The notes beneath the pieces were generated by a model. That model did not search any database and had not been told where the DNA came from. It was given only the letters and a program-made list of their open reading frames with translations. 64,000 nucleotides of DNA from Rhizobium sp. N324. GTDB taxonomy: Bacteria > Pseudomonadota > Alphaproteobacteria > Rhizobiales > Rhizobiaceae. The DNA is taken from contig NZ_CP013630.1 in the NCBI RefSeq assembly GCF_001664485.1, positions 1,863,001 through 1,927,000 of the forward strand, given 5' to 3'. Of the stretch, positions 25,895-35,003 are shown in pieces (within the stretch, counting starts at the first letter, position 1; each line of letters opens with the position of its first letter). The position numbers were made by a program, and so were the translations under genes.

Positions 25895-26395
25895 TCAATC
25901 GTCACGAATGACCAAAGACCAGTCGACAATTGGCAGACGATCTTCCGACGGGATCTGTGCATTGATCCGCTTGAGTTTTCCTCGTGCGACAGTGCGTTGT
26001 TTCCCACCCCAATCCTCGGGCATATCGTTCAGGACCAGATGTTCTGGCCCGTTGTACATCACTACTCCAACTTCCTCGTTGAAGTTAAAATCGATGAAAA
26101 TCAAATGGCTGGCTCGCTGATCAACTTGGCGAAAAGCGGCGCCCCCCTTCTTGCCAGTAGCCTTGATCTGCACGTCTATTCCACTTTGCGTCCTGCCGTC
26201 GATTCCGGTCCCGCCCCCAGGTTTGAGATCAATGCCATAAACTTTGGAGGCAATGACTTCGCCGATGTCGCCGACGAGTTTTCCATCAAGTGTGAAATCG
26301 ACCCCCGGAACATTGTAGTGCTCCTTCACTCTGTCACGGGCCGCAATGAGATCTTTGATGACAGGGGGGAGTTTGAGGCGAATAGTTTCGGTCAC
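25895..26395 (-). CDS. DUF6998-like protein with PD-(D/E)xK-type nuclease pattern
   Basis: 166 residues from a GTG start 23 bases after the membrane-protein gene. The pattern KLVGDIGEVIASKVYGIDL (Glu46), then GTGIDGRTQSGIDVQIKATG (Asp74, Gln76, Lys78), resembles a restriction-endonuclease-like core, Glu...Asp-x-Gln-x-Lys, as in DUF6998 proteins. The remainder (HLIFIDFNFNEEVGVVMYNG) fits alternating strands. It is the last gene of the five-gene operon. A DNA-cutting effector role is inferred from the fold pattern and context. Confidence 0.6.
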   Translation of the reverse strand: MTETIRLKLPPVIKDLIAARDRVKEHYNVPGVDFTLDGKLVGDIGEVIASKVYGIDLKPGGGTGIDGRTQSGIDVQIKATGKKGGAAFRQVDQRASHLIFIDFNFNEEVGVVMYNGPEHLVLNDMPEDWGGKQRTVARGKLKRINAQIPSEDRLPIVDWSLVIRDD

Positions 26396-26418
26396 TGGGT
26401 GTCTCGCGCGTCAAGGAG

Positions 26419-26829
26419 CTACTTAAGCAAATGCCAAACAGATGCTCCGATAAGAACTGACATCGCAATGAACGGAATTAAGAGGAGATGACTTAACGCG
26501 AATGCAATGAGCAACCCAATTCGACCGCGACCGGCATATCTGAACGCGATCTCGTCTGCGATGAACCGATTTAACATCATCATTCTATATGTGAGAAAAG
26601 ATGCGAGGAGCGCGAGCGAGCCCACGCCAACGTAAGCAAGACAAAACACAATCCTTTCCCTTGCGATAAATTCGATCTCCAGCCCGCGATAGGCTACGAC
26701 CACCGCGATCCAGGTCGAAACCATGCGCAGTAGGTAATTTGTGTATTCGAACACAGGTTTCTCGTAGTCAAGAAGTCGACGAACACTGTCGTTGAGTTCC
26801 AACAAATCAAGCAATGCCGCATTAGACAA
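26419..26829 (-). CDS. Small multi-pass membrane protein
   Basis: 136 residues from a TTG start. Hydrophobic segments lie at about 33-50 (weak), 60-86 (IVFCLAYVGVGSLALLASFL) and 103-134 (LSHLLLIPFIAMSVLIGASV). The open frame runs on upstream to the stop codon of the E2-like gene (26935), with plausible protein sequence (GFGIDPRTRRERRAEEQAIL), so the true start may be further upstream at a rare codon. The size and helices would fit a Pycsar-type membrane effector, but no homology to PycTM can be shown. It is the fourth gene of the operon. Confidence 0.6.
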   Translation of the reverse strand: MSNAALLDLLELNDSVRRLLDYEKPVFEYTNYLLRMVSTWIAVVVAYRGLEIEFIARERIVFCLAYVGVGSLALLASFLTYRMMMLNRFIADEIAFRYAGRGRIGLLIAFALSHLLLIPFIAMSVLIGASVWHLLK

Positions 26830-26934
26830 GATCGCCTGCTCTTCAGCCCGGCGCTCGCGCCTTGTACGAGGGTCGATGCCAAATCCTTTCAGTACAAACG
26901 CTAGATTACGGCGGTTTAGGAAGCTGGAGCACCC

Positions 26935-27705
26935 TCAATCACGTATTGAGGGGCTGCTCGAGTTCCTGGTTGGCTCAAGTCCACAATGAAGCATTCGGCC
27001 ACAGCATTTCTCACCGATAAGTCGGCAGAGCGAGTAAAAATCATCGACTTCTTGCCGCCGCTTCCGCTCGTGATAAAGCAGTTCATAAACGCGTTGCGGA
27101 TCGCAACATTCGGAACGGGCGACACGGCGGCCATCGCGCATGCAGCCACGAGGGCAGGGAAGGTGTCGGTGTTGCAGCCGCTTGCGCTTATCATCCAGCT
27201 TCGGTGAAGGTTGGGTGAACCATTTGTCTTGGCCCTTCAGCATTTCGAGATATTCCTCTTCAATGCCGAGACTTCGAGCGGCGTCCTGCGCAGCCAAATG
27301 ATGCGGCCCGGCGAGGCCGTGCGATAGCTGTTTGGTTGGCGGCCACTGTCTTGTTCGCTCCGCTACTCGCTGGAGGAACAGGTATTCTTGAAGAAGGCCC
27401 CACCACACTTTCGCGGCGTCGAGCGAGTCAGTCCGATCTCCTGCCTGATAACCTATGCAGAAATTTCCGTCGGACTGCACATGACGTTCATGGCAGATGG
27501 TAGGGTAAACTGTTCCTCTGACGGTCTCGCAGACGGTAATTTTTGAACCCGCAACACTGACGGTAAGCGCGACGACGATTGATCCTGATCCACCGGGTAC
27601 GTCAAGGCATGCCATCCCCCTCAGTTCGAACTCTTGCGTGCAACTGCGCTCGAACCATGAAGGAGTGGCAGTTCTAATGAAGTCTAGAGGTGATAGGATC
27701 GACAT
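26935..27705 (-). CDS. E2-like (ubiquitin-conjugating-fold) protein with Cys-rich tail
   Basis: 256 residues; its start overlaps the end of the tandem cyclase gene by 32 bases. The region YPTICHERHVQSDGNFCIGY (about 67-86) has the His-x3-Asp-Gly-x2-Cys arrangement seen in bacterial E2-like proteins, with Cys83 as candidate catalytic residue and His75 nearby. The tail has CPRGC (184-188), a Cys pair at 200-201 and more Cys at 227, 234, 235 and 241, resembling a SEC-C-like metal site. E2 proteins without an E1 occur in short type II CBASS. The assignment is by pattern only; protein conjugation or release from a target is inference. Confidence 0.5.
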   Translation of the reverse strand: MSILSPLDFIRTATPSWFERSCTQEFELRGMACLDVPGGSGSIVVALTVSVAGSKITVCETVRGTVYPTICHERHVQSDGNFCIGYQAGDRTDSLDAAKVWWGLLQEYLFLQRVAERTRQWPPTKQLSHGLAGPHHLAAQDAARSLGIEEEYLEMLKGQDKWFTQPSPKLDDKRKRLQHRHLPCPRGCMRDGRRVARSECCDPQRVYELLYHERKRRQEVDDFYSLCRLIGEKCCGRMLHCGLEPTRNSSSPSIRD

Positions 27706-29263
27706 TCGAGTGTGGTGCCGCCGTTGCCGTGACGTTGCCGCTGGTTACTTGAGCCGGTGCACTTAGGTGGTCACCGACCGACTGCGCGTCTAGGCCATAG
27801 GCGACGCCGCCCGTGAACAAGCGCCGGATGCTAGCCGGAGCGTGCTGAAGTGCCGTCGGCCCAAGAGCTGTCTGATCGCCCTCGCATTTGCTTTGGAGTG
27901 CTTCCGATGCCGATACTGCTCGGCTAACAGAGCAGCGGATGCTTCGGTCGCCACGAATGCCGATCCGCGTAATAGGCGTGGGGCCGTATTCGATACCGAT
28001 CGCCAAGCCGAGATCTGCAATTCCGTTCAGCTCTTCCTGGCAGAGCTCGAAGCTTGACCGCAACCCGCCTGCTGCCTGCACAGCCGCTCGAACCGAGCCG
28101 GACGAGTCCGTCGTCATGGCCGTGCCTTCCGCAATCAGCCCATGTACGCAGTCTCCGATAAACCTCACTTTCTTGCCTTTGAAATCGTCTTTCAGCGTAG
28201 CAGCAAGTTCACTTCGAATGGTGTGAAGGTTGGCGACCATTTCGCCGATCCTGCTCGTCGCGATGCACCGGTCGACGTAAGCTGTGAAGCCGTCGATATC
28301 GGCAAAGATTGACAGAAGTTCCATCCTGATCGAATTGGATGGGCTGAGTTCGGCGAACTTGATCGAGCCGAGCGGCGGCGTGTGACGATGGAACGAAAAT
28401 GAGCTGGAATCGCGAGAACTTATAGCGACGCGAATGCTTGCTGCTGAGGCGGCACGATCGATGAGTTGCTGATTTGCTCGCTTGGCCTGGAAGCCCATTC
28501 TGTTTCCGAACGAGTGGCCATCGACATCAACGTAATGCTGCCGTTCCTCGTTCAAGATGTTTAGGCCGACCAATTCCTGCTGGCCGAGATCCCGTCTGAT
28601 GCGGTTGGAAACAAAGATACCCTCGACAGGTCCGTCTGCGAGTTTTGCTGCATAATTGGCGGCCGGCCCTAGGAAGAGAGGCTCTCGTTCATGCTGCACG
28701 CCACCGTTGATAGCCACTGAACGCCCGGAATCCAGACCGGCACGGATGCGGGTAGAATAACGGCCGTTCGCCGTGATTCGACTAGCCTCCTTGATCGCCT
28801 TCGTCACGGCATCTGCGAATGCAATTGCACGCTCGGCGCGTTCCGCGGCTAATGCCGGTCCCACAGGGGTGGCTATGACTGCGTGCATCCTGGCTCCATG
28901 GAAATCGACCCGTTGAGCCTCGAAGCTTTCCGCGATCTCATCGCAAACTGAGTAATGGAGATGCAGCATTGAAAGCACGCGTTGATGACTGCCCTCGGTC
29001 TCCCGTTCAGCATCAATCATCGCCGACGCGAAATCCATCATTTGGATGTAGACATGGACACCATCAACGACGACGGCGGTCCGCAGAGGGATATTGTCCA
29101 GCGGTGACTCGCGAACACCGTCGAGCTTCAGGCGCCCCTGAATCGCTTTTGCGCGCGCTGTCCAGTAAAAGTCATCAAAATTATCAATGCTGACTGCGGT
29201 GCTCGGAGCATCGGCATAGAACTTCTGAATGCGCTGGCGGCTGCGTTCCTTAGACCACGCCAT
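27674..29263 (-). CDS. Protein with two tandem class III nucleotide cyclase domains
   Basis: 529 residues, 13 bases after the upstream cyclase gene, with GAGGAGCG before the ATG. Cyclase domain 1 (about 60-240) lacks one metal Asp (FHGARMHAVI where Gly-Asp is expected) but keeps Asn203 and Lys207 in FLGPAANYAAKLA. Domain 2 (about 315-460) has both metal Asp (FADIDGFTAY, Asp322; VRFIGDCV, Asp371) but has lost the Asn/Arg pair (SRAVSASEAL). The halves look complementary, as in animal adenylyl cyclases C1/C2. The base-selecting residues are not those of usual adenylyl cyclases, so the product nucleotide cannot be predicted. A Pro/Ser-rich tail follows. Confidence 0.72.
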   Translation of the reverse strand: MAWSKERSRQRIQKFYADAPSTAVSIDNFDDFYWTARAKAIQGRLKLDGVRESPLDNIPLRTAVVVDGVHVYIQMMDFASAMIDAERETEGSHQRVLSMLHLHYSVCDEIAESFEAQRVDFHGARMHAVIATPVGPALAAERAERAIAFADAVTKAIKEASRITANGRYSTRIRAGLDSGRSVAINGGVQHEREPLFLGPAANYAAKLADGPVEGIFVSNRIRRDLGQQELVGLNILNEERQHYVDVDGHSFGNRMGFQAKRANQQLIDRAASAASIRVAISSRDSSSFSFHRHTPPLGSIKFAELSPSNSIRMELLSIFADIDGFTAYVDRCIATSRIGEMVANLHTIRSELAATLKDDFKGKKVRFIGDCVHGLIAEGTAMTTDSSGSVRAAVQAAGGLRSSFELCQEELNGIADLGLAIGIEYGPTPITRIGIRGDRSIRCSVSRAVSASEALQSKCEGDQTALGPTALQHAPASIRRLFTGGVAYGLDAQSVGDHLSAPAQVTSGNVTATAAPHSNVDPITSRLH

Positions 29264-29276
29264 AGTGCTTCGCTCC

Positions 29277-30425
29277 TCAAAAATGGGCGATGCGGCTTTT
29301 GTGCCGCACGCCGTTCTTGTCCCTCAGGACCCTCGTCTCTGCCTCAAACATTCCCTCGCCCTCAGTTCCGATGATGCGGGCAAAGACGTCCTCGCTTATG
29401 CGCAGTCGGCCAAGGGGATTTCCACTGGAACATTCGTAGGCCTGTTCGTAGCGGCTGGCGTTGTTTACTGTTGTGCCGATCGTCGTGAACGCAATTCGGT
29501 CACCACCGCCGAAGTCGCCAAAGAGCACGGGGCCGATATGCAATCCGATCCGGATGTCACAGGGAATGCCGTTCTCAGCGAAGTAGGCGTCGAGGTCTAC
29601 GAGACAGTCCTTGGCGGCGGCAACGGCTCCGCGACATGCCTTCACTTGCCGATCGGTGTCCGGCGCCTTCCAGAACGCCATCAATCCGTCGCCCATGAAT
29701 TTGTCGATCTGGCCGCCATGATTCATGATGACCCGCGTCTGGATATCCATCATCGATCGCAGCGCCTGCGCAACCGCATCCGCAGGTTGAGAGAAGGCGA
29801 AGCTCGAGAAGCCCTTCAGGTCACTGAACCAAATGAGTGCTGTGCTGCTCTCGACAGGGATTCGATTGGTCATCTCGCCGTCATCGAAAGCGGCGTTTGC
29901 GGCCTGCGCACCTTCATCGCAGACAAAACGCTCGATCACATTCTCCAGCGCTTCCTCGTGTTTGCGAAGTTGAGCTCGCAAAACGGACGCTTCATCTAGT
30001 TTCGCGGCCCGAACTCTTGCGCAGGTTTCGTGCCATACGGCTTGTTCACTGTCTGGCAGAGAGGCGATCACCGAGTAATCGATCTTGAATGCAGTCGATG
30101 GTCCTGAAGCTTTGATGGTTGCCCCACGGGTGCGATTTCCGCCGGCATCATTGAGCCGATAAAGCGCCTGTTCTCCGATAAGTTCGCCAGGGAGTCGCCG
30201 GCCGATCAGATGCGTGTCTTCTTCGATGCGATATTCACCCGAGGCCACGATCCAGAGTTCGTGTGCGATGTCGCCTTTGTGGCAAAGGCAATGACCGTCG
30301 CGCGTCCGAATGAGACGATCCGAGGTCAAGATTTTCGCCAGCACTTCGGGATCGGGGCAGAACCTCGAAAGGAAGCTTTCAATTGGCGACTGGGCGGCCG
30401 ATCCTGGCACCCCGATAAAGGACAT
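29277..30425 (-). CDS. cNMP-binding domain plus class III adenylate cyclase
   Basis: 382 residues starting MSFIGVPGSAAQSPIESFLS, with AGGGA before the ATG; a longer reading to 30503 is possible. A CAP_ED-like cyclic nucleotide-binding domain (about 20-125: HKGDIAHELWIVASGEY, GRRLPGELIGEQALYR) precedes a helical linker and a cyclase domain (about 192-370). The metal Asp are in WFSDLKGF (202) and FMGDGLMAF (246). Lys242 and Thr318 sit where adenylyl cyclases select adenine, and Asn321/Arg325 (TVNNASR) are present. A complete homodimeric cyclase, probably making cAMP, is inferred. It is the first gene of the operon. Confidence 0.82.
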   Translation of the reverse strand: MSFIGVPGSAAQSPIESFLSRFCPDPEVLAKILTSDRLIRTRDGHCLCHKGDIAHELWIVASGEYRIEEDTHLIGRRLPGELIGEQALYRLNDAGGNRTRGATIKASGPSTAFKIDYSVIASLPDSEQAVWHETCARVRAAKLDEASVLRAQLRKHEEALENVIERFVCDEGAQAANAAFDDGEMTNRIPVESSTALIWFSDLKGFSSFAFSQPADAVAQALRSMMDIQTRVIMNHGGQIDKFMGDGLMAFWKAPDTDRQVKACRGAVAAAKDCLVDLDAYFAENGIPCDIRIGLHIGPVLFGDFGGGDRIAFTTIGTTVNNASRYEQAYECSSGNPLGRLRISEDVFARIIGTEGEGMFEAETRVLRDKNGVRHKSRIAHF

Positions 30426-30597
30426 TTTTTCCCTATTTGTTCCCTTAATCGCCTTCCGGATGCGATGCATCCGGAAGGTCATGCTGCATTTGCGTCGATC
30501 CACCAGACAAACCGGCGGGATTTTCGTCCGTTATCCAATCAATCTCGCCCAGGGCGATGTTTGCTTGATGGGATAGCCATCAGAGTAGTAAGGGCAC

Positions 30598-33500
30598 TCA
30601 GCTGCACCCACTCGTCGCCCCACATGTATCGCACTTCTCGCAGGTCCCGTTCCGCACCATCGTGAAGTTCTGGCACTCCGAGCACATGTTGCCGGTATAG
30701 CCCTGCATGATCGAGCGCTGGCGGCGTTCGGCTTCCACCTTCTTGGCTTCGGTCTTGGCCGTTGCCGCATCGGCTGCCGCCTTGTCGGAGAAGAGGGCAG
30801 TGGCGTCGCTGGTGATTTCCTCGATCACCTCTTCGGCGATCTCCTCGGCCAATTCCTTGGCGCGCTCCTCGTAATCGCGCTTGAAGGCGACGATTTCGGA
30901 GGTGGAGATGGCGACCGTCGGTTCCAGCTTGCGCGCGGCGCTGCCGGCAAAGGCGGTCACCGTGCCGGTGGACGCGGCGCGGGCAGGGGCTGCCGTTGCT
31001 GCACCCTTGGGTTCGCCCGCCTGGCGTTCGCCGCCGGTGCCGGAGACGAGCGTCGGCTTGTAGCCGCGGGTCCAGCCGGTCGACAGCAGGTTGGTCTTGC
31101 CTTCCTGGATGCCTTTGCCGAGTGCTGTGTTGGAGAAATCCGACGTATCGACATGGGCGAGGTCATGACGGCCGAGATAGGAGACGGCCAGTTCGCGGAA
31201 GACGTAATCGAGGATCGAGGTGGCGTTCTTGATGGCATCGTTGCCGATGACCATGCCGGCCGGCTCGAACTTGGTGAAGGTGAAGGCCTCGACATATTCT
31301 TCGAGCGGCACGCCATATTGCAGGCCGAGCGAGATGGCGATGGCGAAATTGTTCATCATCGCGCGGAAGGCAGCGCCTTCCTTGTGCATGTCGATGAAGA
31401 TCTCGCCGAGGCGGCCGTCGCCGAATTCACCGGTGCGGAGATAGACCTTGTGCCCGCCGACGGCGGCCTTCTGGGTGTAGCCCTGGCGGCGGTTCGGCAG
31501 CTTCTCGCGTTCGCGCGAAACCCGTTCGATCACCCGCTCGATGATCTTCTCGGTGATGGTGACGGCCTGGGCGGCGACCGGCGCCTGCAGCAGGTCCTCC
31601 AGCGCTTCCTCGTCGTCCTCGTCTTCGATCAGCGAGGCGTTGAGCGGCTGCGACAGCTTCGAGCCGTCGCGATAGAGCGCGTTGGCCTTGAGGCCGAGCT
31701 TCCAGGAGAGCAGATAGGCGTTCTTGCAATCCTCGACGGTGGCGTCGTTCGGCATGTTGATCGTCTTGGAGATCGCGCCGGAGATGAAGGGCTGGGCGGC
31801 CGCCATCATGCGGATATGGCTTTCCACCGAGAGGTAGCGCTTGCCGATCTTGCCGCAGGGATTGGCGCAATCGAAGACCGGCAGGTGCTCGGCCTTCAGG
31901 AAGGGCGCGCCTTCCAGCGTCATCGCGCCGCAGACATGGATGTTGGCGGCTTCGATGTCCTTCCTCGAGAAGCCGATATGGTCGAGCAGGCTGAAGCTCA
32001 TGTCGGCCAGCTGTTCGTCGGAAACCTTCAGCGTCTCCTTCAGGAAATCGGCGCCGAGCGTCCACTGGTTGAAGACGAACTTGATGTCGAAGGCGCTCTT
32101 CAGCGCAGCATTGACCGCGTCCACCTTCTCGTCGGTGAAGCCCTTGGCCTTCAGCGTCGACGGGTTGATTGCGGGCGCCTGGTTCAGGTTGCCGTGGCCA
32201 ACGGCGTAGGCCTCGATTTCGGCGATCTGGCTTTCCGAATAGCCGAGCGTGCGCAGCGCGTCGGGCACGGCGCGGTTGATGATCTTGAAGTAGCCGCCGC
32301 CGGCGAGCTTCTTGAACTTGACGAGGGCGAAGTCGGGCTCGATGCCGGTCGTGTCGCAATCCATGACGAGACCGATCGTGCCTGTCGGCGCGATGACCGA
32401 GACCTGGGCATTGCGGTAGCCATGCTGTTCGCCAAGCTCAAGCGCCTTGTCCCAGGCCGATTTGGCATGGGCAGCGAGATCCTGGTCCGGGTTTTCCGAA
32501 TGGATCAGCGCGACCGGGTCGATCGACAGGGCTTCATAGCCGGAGGTTTCGCCATAGGCGGCGCGGCGATGGTTGCGGATGACCCGCAGCATGCTCTCGC
32601 GGTTCGGCGCGAAGTTCGGGAAGGGCCCGAGTTCGGCAGCCATTTCGGCCGAAGTCGCATAGCAGATGCCCGTCATGATCGCGGTCAGCGAACCGGCGAT
32701 GGCGCGGGCCTCAGTGGAGTCATAGGGAATGCCTGAGGACATCAGCAGGCCGCCGATATTGGCGTAGCCGAGGCCGAGCGTGCGGTATTCGTAGGAGAGT
32801 TCGGCAATGCGCTTCGACGGGAACTGCGCCATCATGACCGAGACTTCGAGCACGACGGTCCACAGCCGAACGGCGTGTTCGTAGTCGGCAATGTTGATGC
32901 GCTTGGTGGCCTTGTCCTTGAACTGCAGCAGGTTCAGCGAGGCGAGGTTGCAGGCCGTGTCGTCGAGGAACATATATTCCGAGCACGGGTTCGAGCCGCG
33001 GATCGGGCCGCCGGCCGGCGAGGTGTGCCAGTCGTTCATCGTCGTGTTGAAGTGGATGCCCGGATCGGCCGAAGCCCAGGCGGCGTAGGAAATCGTTTCC
33101 CAGAGGTCGCGCGCCTTCAGCGTCTTCATCACTCGGCCGTCCTTGCGGGCGGTCAGGTTCCATTCGCCGTCATTTTCGACGGCGCGCAGGAAGTCGTCCT
33201 TGATCGACACGGAGTTGTTGGAGTTCTGGCCGGAGACCGTGAGATAGGCTTCCGAATCCCAATCCGTGTCGTAGGTCTTGAATTCGAGATCCTTGTAGCC
33301 CTGGCGGGCGAACTGGATGACGCGCTGGACGTAGTTCTCCGGAACCTGGTCCTTCTTGGCGGCGCGGATTTCGCGCTTCAGGGCAGGGTTCTTGGCCGGA
33401 TCGAAGCAATCGCCATTGTCGCCGCCTTCGCAGTTGAAGCAGGCCTTCATGATCAACTTCAGGTGCCGGGCGACGATCTTCGAGCCGGTGACGAGGGCCG

Positions 33501-34413
33501 CAACCTTCTGCTCTTCCTTGACCTTCCAGTTGATGTATTCCTCGATATCGGGATGGTCGATATCGACGACCACCATCTTGGCGGCGCGGCGCGTCGTGCC
33601 GCCCGACTTGATGGCGCCGGCGGCGCGGTCGCCGATCTTCAGGAAGCTCATCAGGCCGGAGGAGCGGCCGCCGCCGGAAAGCTTTTCGCCTTCGCCGCGC
33701 AGCATCGAGAAGTTGGAACCGGTGCCGGAGCCGTATTTGAACAGGCGCGCCTCACGCACCCACAGGTCCATGATGCCGCCTTCGTTGACGAGATCGTCTT
33801 CGACCGACTGGATGAAGCAGGCATGCGGCTGCGGATGTTCGTAGGCCGACTTGGACTTGGTCAGCTTGCCGGTGAAGGGGTCGACGTAGAAATGGCCCTG
33901 GCCGGGGCCGTCGATGCCGTAGGCCCAATGCAGGCCGGTGTTGAACCACTGCGGCGAGTTCGGCGCGACGCGCTGGGTGGCGAGCATATAGGCAAGCTCG
34001 TCCTTGAAGGCGGCCGCATCTTCTTCCGAAGAGAAATAGCCGCCCTTCCAGCCCCAATAGGTCCAGGTGCCGGCAAGACGGTCGAAGACCTGGCGCGCAT
34101 CGATTTCGGAGCCGGTCTGCTCATCCCTAGGCAGGGTCTTCAGCGCCGCATCGTCGGGAACGGAGCGCCACAGGAAGGATGGGACGTCGTTTTCCTCGAC
34201 CTTCTTCAGCCGGGTGGGGACGCCGGCCTTGCGGAAATACTTCTGCGCCAGAACGTCGGTCGCGACCTGGGAGAACTGCGCGGGAACGTCGATATTCTCG
34301 AGGCGGAACACGATCGAACCGTCGGGGTTCTTGATCTCGCTCGTCGCCTTGCGGAATTCGATATCCGCATAGGCGCCTTGCCCGGCCTTCGTGAAACGAC
34401 GTTCGATGCGCAT
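30598..34413 (-). CDS. nrdJ: Vitamin B12-dependent (class II) ribonucleotide reductase
   Basis: 1271 residues, typical of the large alphaproteobacterial class II enzyme. Visible marks are [39 protein letters not shown], the [10 protein letters not shown] active-site block with catalytic Cys, and [18 protein letters not shown]. The C-terminus has a zinc-ribbon-like CSECQNF...[14 protein letters not shown] that carries the redox cysteines. It reduces ribonucleotides with adenosylcobalamin. The CGAGGTCAAGACC site supports the start. Two NrdR-box-like palindromes lie in its long upstream region. Confidence 0.97.
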   Translation of the reverse strand: MRIERRFTKAGQGAYADIEFRKATSEIKNPDGSIVFRLENIDVPAQFSQVATDVLAQKYFRKAGVPTRLKKVEENDVPSFLWRSVPDDAALKTLPRDEQTGSEIDARQVFDRLAGTWTYWGWKGGYFSSEEDAAAFKDELAYMLATQRVAPNSPQWFNTGLHWAYGIDGPGQGHFYVDPFTGKLTKSKSAYEHPQPHACFIQSVEDDLVNEGGIMDLWVREARLFKYGSGTGSNFSMLRGEGEKLSGGGRSSGLMSFLKIGDRAAGAIKSGGTTRRAAKMVVVDIDHPDIEEYINWKVKEEQKVAALVTGSKIVARHLKLIMKACFNCEGGDNGDCFDPAKNPALKREIRAAKKDQVPENYVQRVIQFARQGYKDLEFKTYDTDWDSEAYLTVSGQNSNNSVSIKDDFLRAVENDGEWNLTARKDGRVMKTLKARDLWETISYAAWASADPGIHFNTTMNDWHTSPAGGPIRGSNPCSEYMFLDDTACNLASLNLLQFKDKATKRINIADYEHAVRLWTVVLEVSVMMAQFPSKRIAELSYEYRTLGLGYANIGGLLMSSGIPYDSTEARAIAGSLTAIMTGICYATSAEMAAELGPFPNFAPNRESMLRVIRNHRRAAYGETSGYEALSIDPVALIHSENPDQDLAAHAKSAWDKALELGEQHGYRNAQVSVIAPTGTIGLVMDCDTTGIEPDFALVKFKKLAGGGYFKIINRAVPDALRTLGYSESQIAEIEAYAVGHGNLNQAPAINPSTLKAKGFTDEKVDAVNAALKSAFDIKFVFNQWTLGADFLKETLKVSDEQLADMSFSLLDHIGFSRKDIEAANIHVCGAMTLEGAPFLKAEHLPVFDCANPCGKIGKRYLSVESHIRMMAAAQPFISGAISKTINMPNDATVEDCKNAYLLSWKLGLKANALYRDGSKLSQPLNASLIEDEDDEEALEDLLQAPVAAQAVTITEKIIERVIERVSREREKLPNRRQGYTQKAAVGGHKVYLRTGEFGDGRLGEIFIDMHKEGAAFRAMMNNFAIAISLGLQYGVPLEEYVEAFTFTKFEPAGMVIGNDAIKNATSILDYVFRELAVSYLGRHDLAHVDTSDFSNTALGKGIQEGKTNLLSTGWTRGYKPTLVSGTGGERQAGEPKGAATAAPARAASTGTVTAFAGSAARKLEPTVAISTSEIVAFKRDYEERAKELAEEIAEEVIEEITSDATALFSDKAAADAATAKTEAKKVEAERRQRSIMQGYTGNMCSECQNFTMVRNGTCEKCDTCGATSGCS

Positions 34414-34571
34414 GGTCTTGACCTCGTGTTGGCGCCCGGTCCCCGCGACCGGGGCGCAAAATTTCTATCCGGCGGCACATTGTCGTCGTGCAGCCAGTCT
34501 CGTTTCCGTATTGTCACAGGGGTGTCATCCGGAGATGTCCTTCCTGTATCTTGTGGTGATGGTGGCTGCAA

Positions 34572-34587
34572 ACGCTAAATATAGTAT
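34572..34587. promoter_or_regulatory. NrdR-box-like site upstream of nrdJ
   Basis: ACGCTAAATATAGTAT has the core CTAAATATAG, one mismatch from the NrdR core pattern CwAtATaTwG. It lies 159-174 bases before the nrdJ start, in an AT-rich stretch. NrdR represses ribonucleotide reductase genes in many bacteria, so the position is apt. Confidence 0.35.
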
Positions 34588-34816
34588 TAACAGCTTATTA
34601 TCGCCAGTCCCGACGTCACTTTTTTTGGAGGCTGAAAATCGCGCAGAGATCCTGTCAGGTCTGACACCGTTCCCGGTACATCGCCCTGATTCCGCGTCCT
34701 AATTTTCAATAGGGAACCGGGCTCGTTACCTCCGGTCCTGTCGCCGCCGCAACATCAGGGACAGTAAGTTTGAAACGGGTGATTCCGTCAAGGGCTGGCC
34801 GTTAATTGATTGCTAA

Positions 34817-34832
34817 CCACAACATCTTGTGG
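34817..34832. promoter_or_regulatory. Perfect palindrome CCACAACATCTTGTGG, NrdR-like
   Basis: Six-base arms CCACAA / TTGTGG surround CATC. The core CAACATCTTG fits a relaxed NrdR pattern. It is about 404 bases before nrdJ and about 245 bases from the other candidate, which is not the usual close spacing of NrdR box pairs. It could serve another regulator, or the divergent side. Confidence 0.35.
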
Positions 34833-35003
34833 ATGCGCCTGTGGAGATTGGGGAAAGCCGGGGAGCCCTGAAATTACAATGGCTTGCAAGCGCAGCTGGC
34901 TAGGGAAAAGGCTTGAACGGCAAAAAAGCGTCCGGCGGCAAATCTTGGTATGGCATTTTCGGTGCAAATGCGCATGCCGATTCGGCGCGGAAATCGGCCC
35001 TGT

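Larger units (their letters stand above)
34414..35003. other. 590-base intergenic region upstream of nrdJ
   Basis: No convincing gene was found. A 55-codon ORF from 34535 on the plus strand lacks a proper ribosome-binding site and is not called. The region holds an AT-rich stretch (34570-34605) and two NrdR-like palindromes listed separately. It probably contains the nrdJ promoter and leader; I did not find a cobalamin riboswitch core. Confidence 0.5.

Noticed and set aside
31153..34578. Long plus-strand open frames (527 and 567 codons)
   Set aside because: They run antisense through nrdJ, whose catalytic motifs are complete, and show no domain or ribosome-binding site.
34535..34702. 55-codon ORF upstream of nrdJ
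   Set aside because: The GGAG abuts the ATG, the reading has no signal or motif, and it overlaps candidate regulatory sites.
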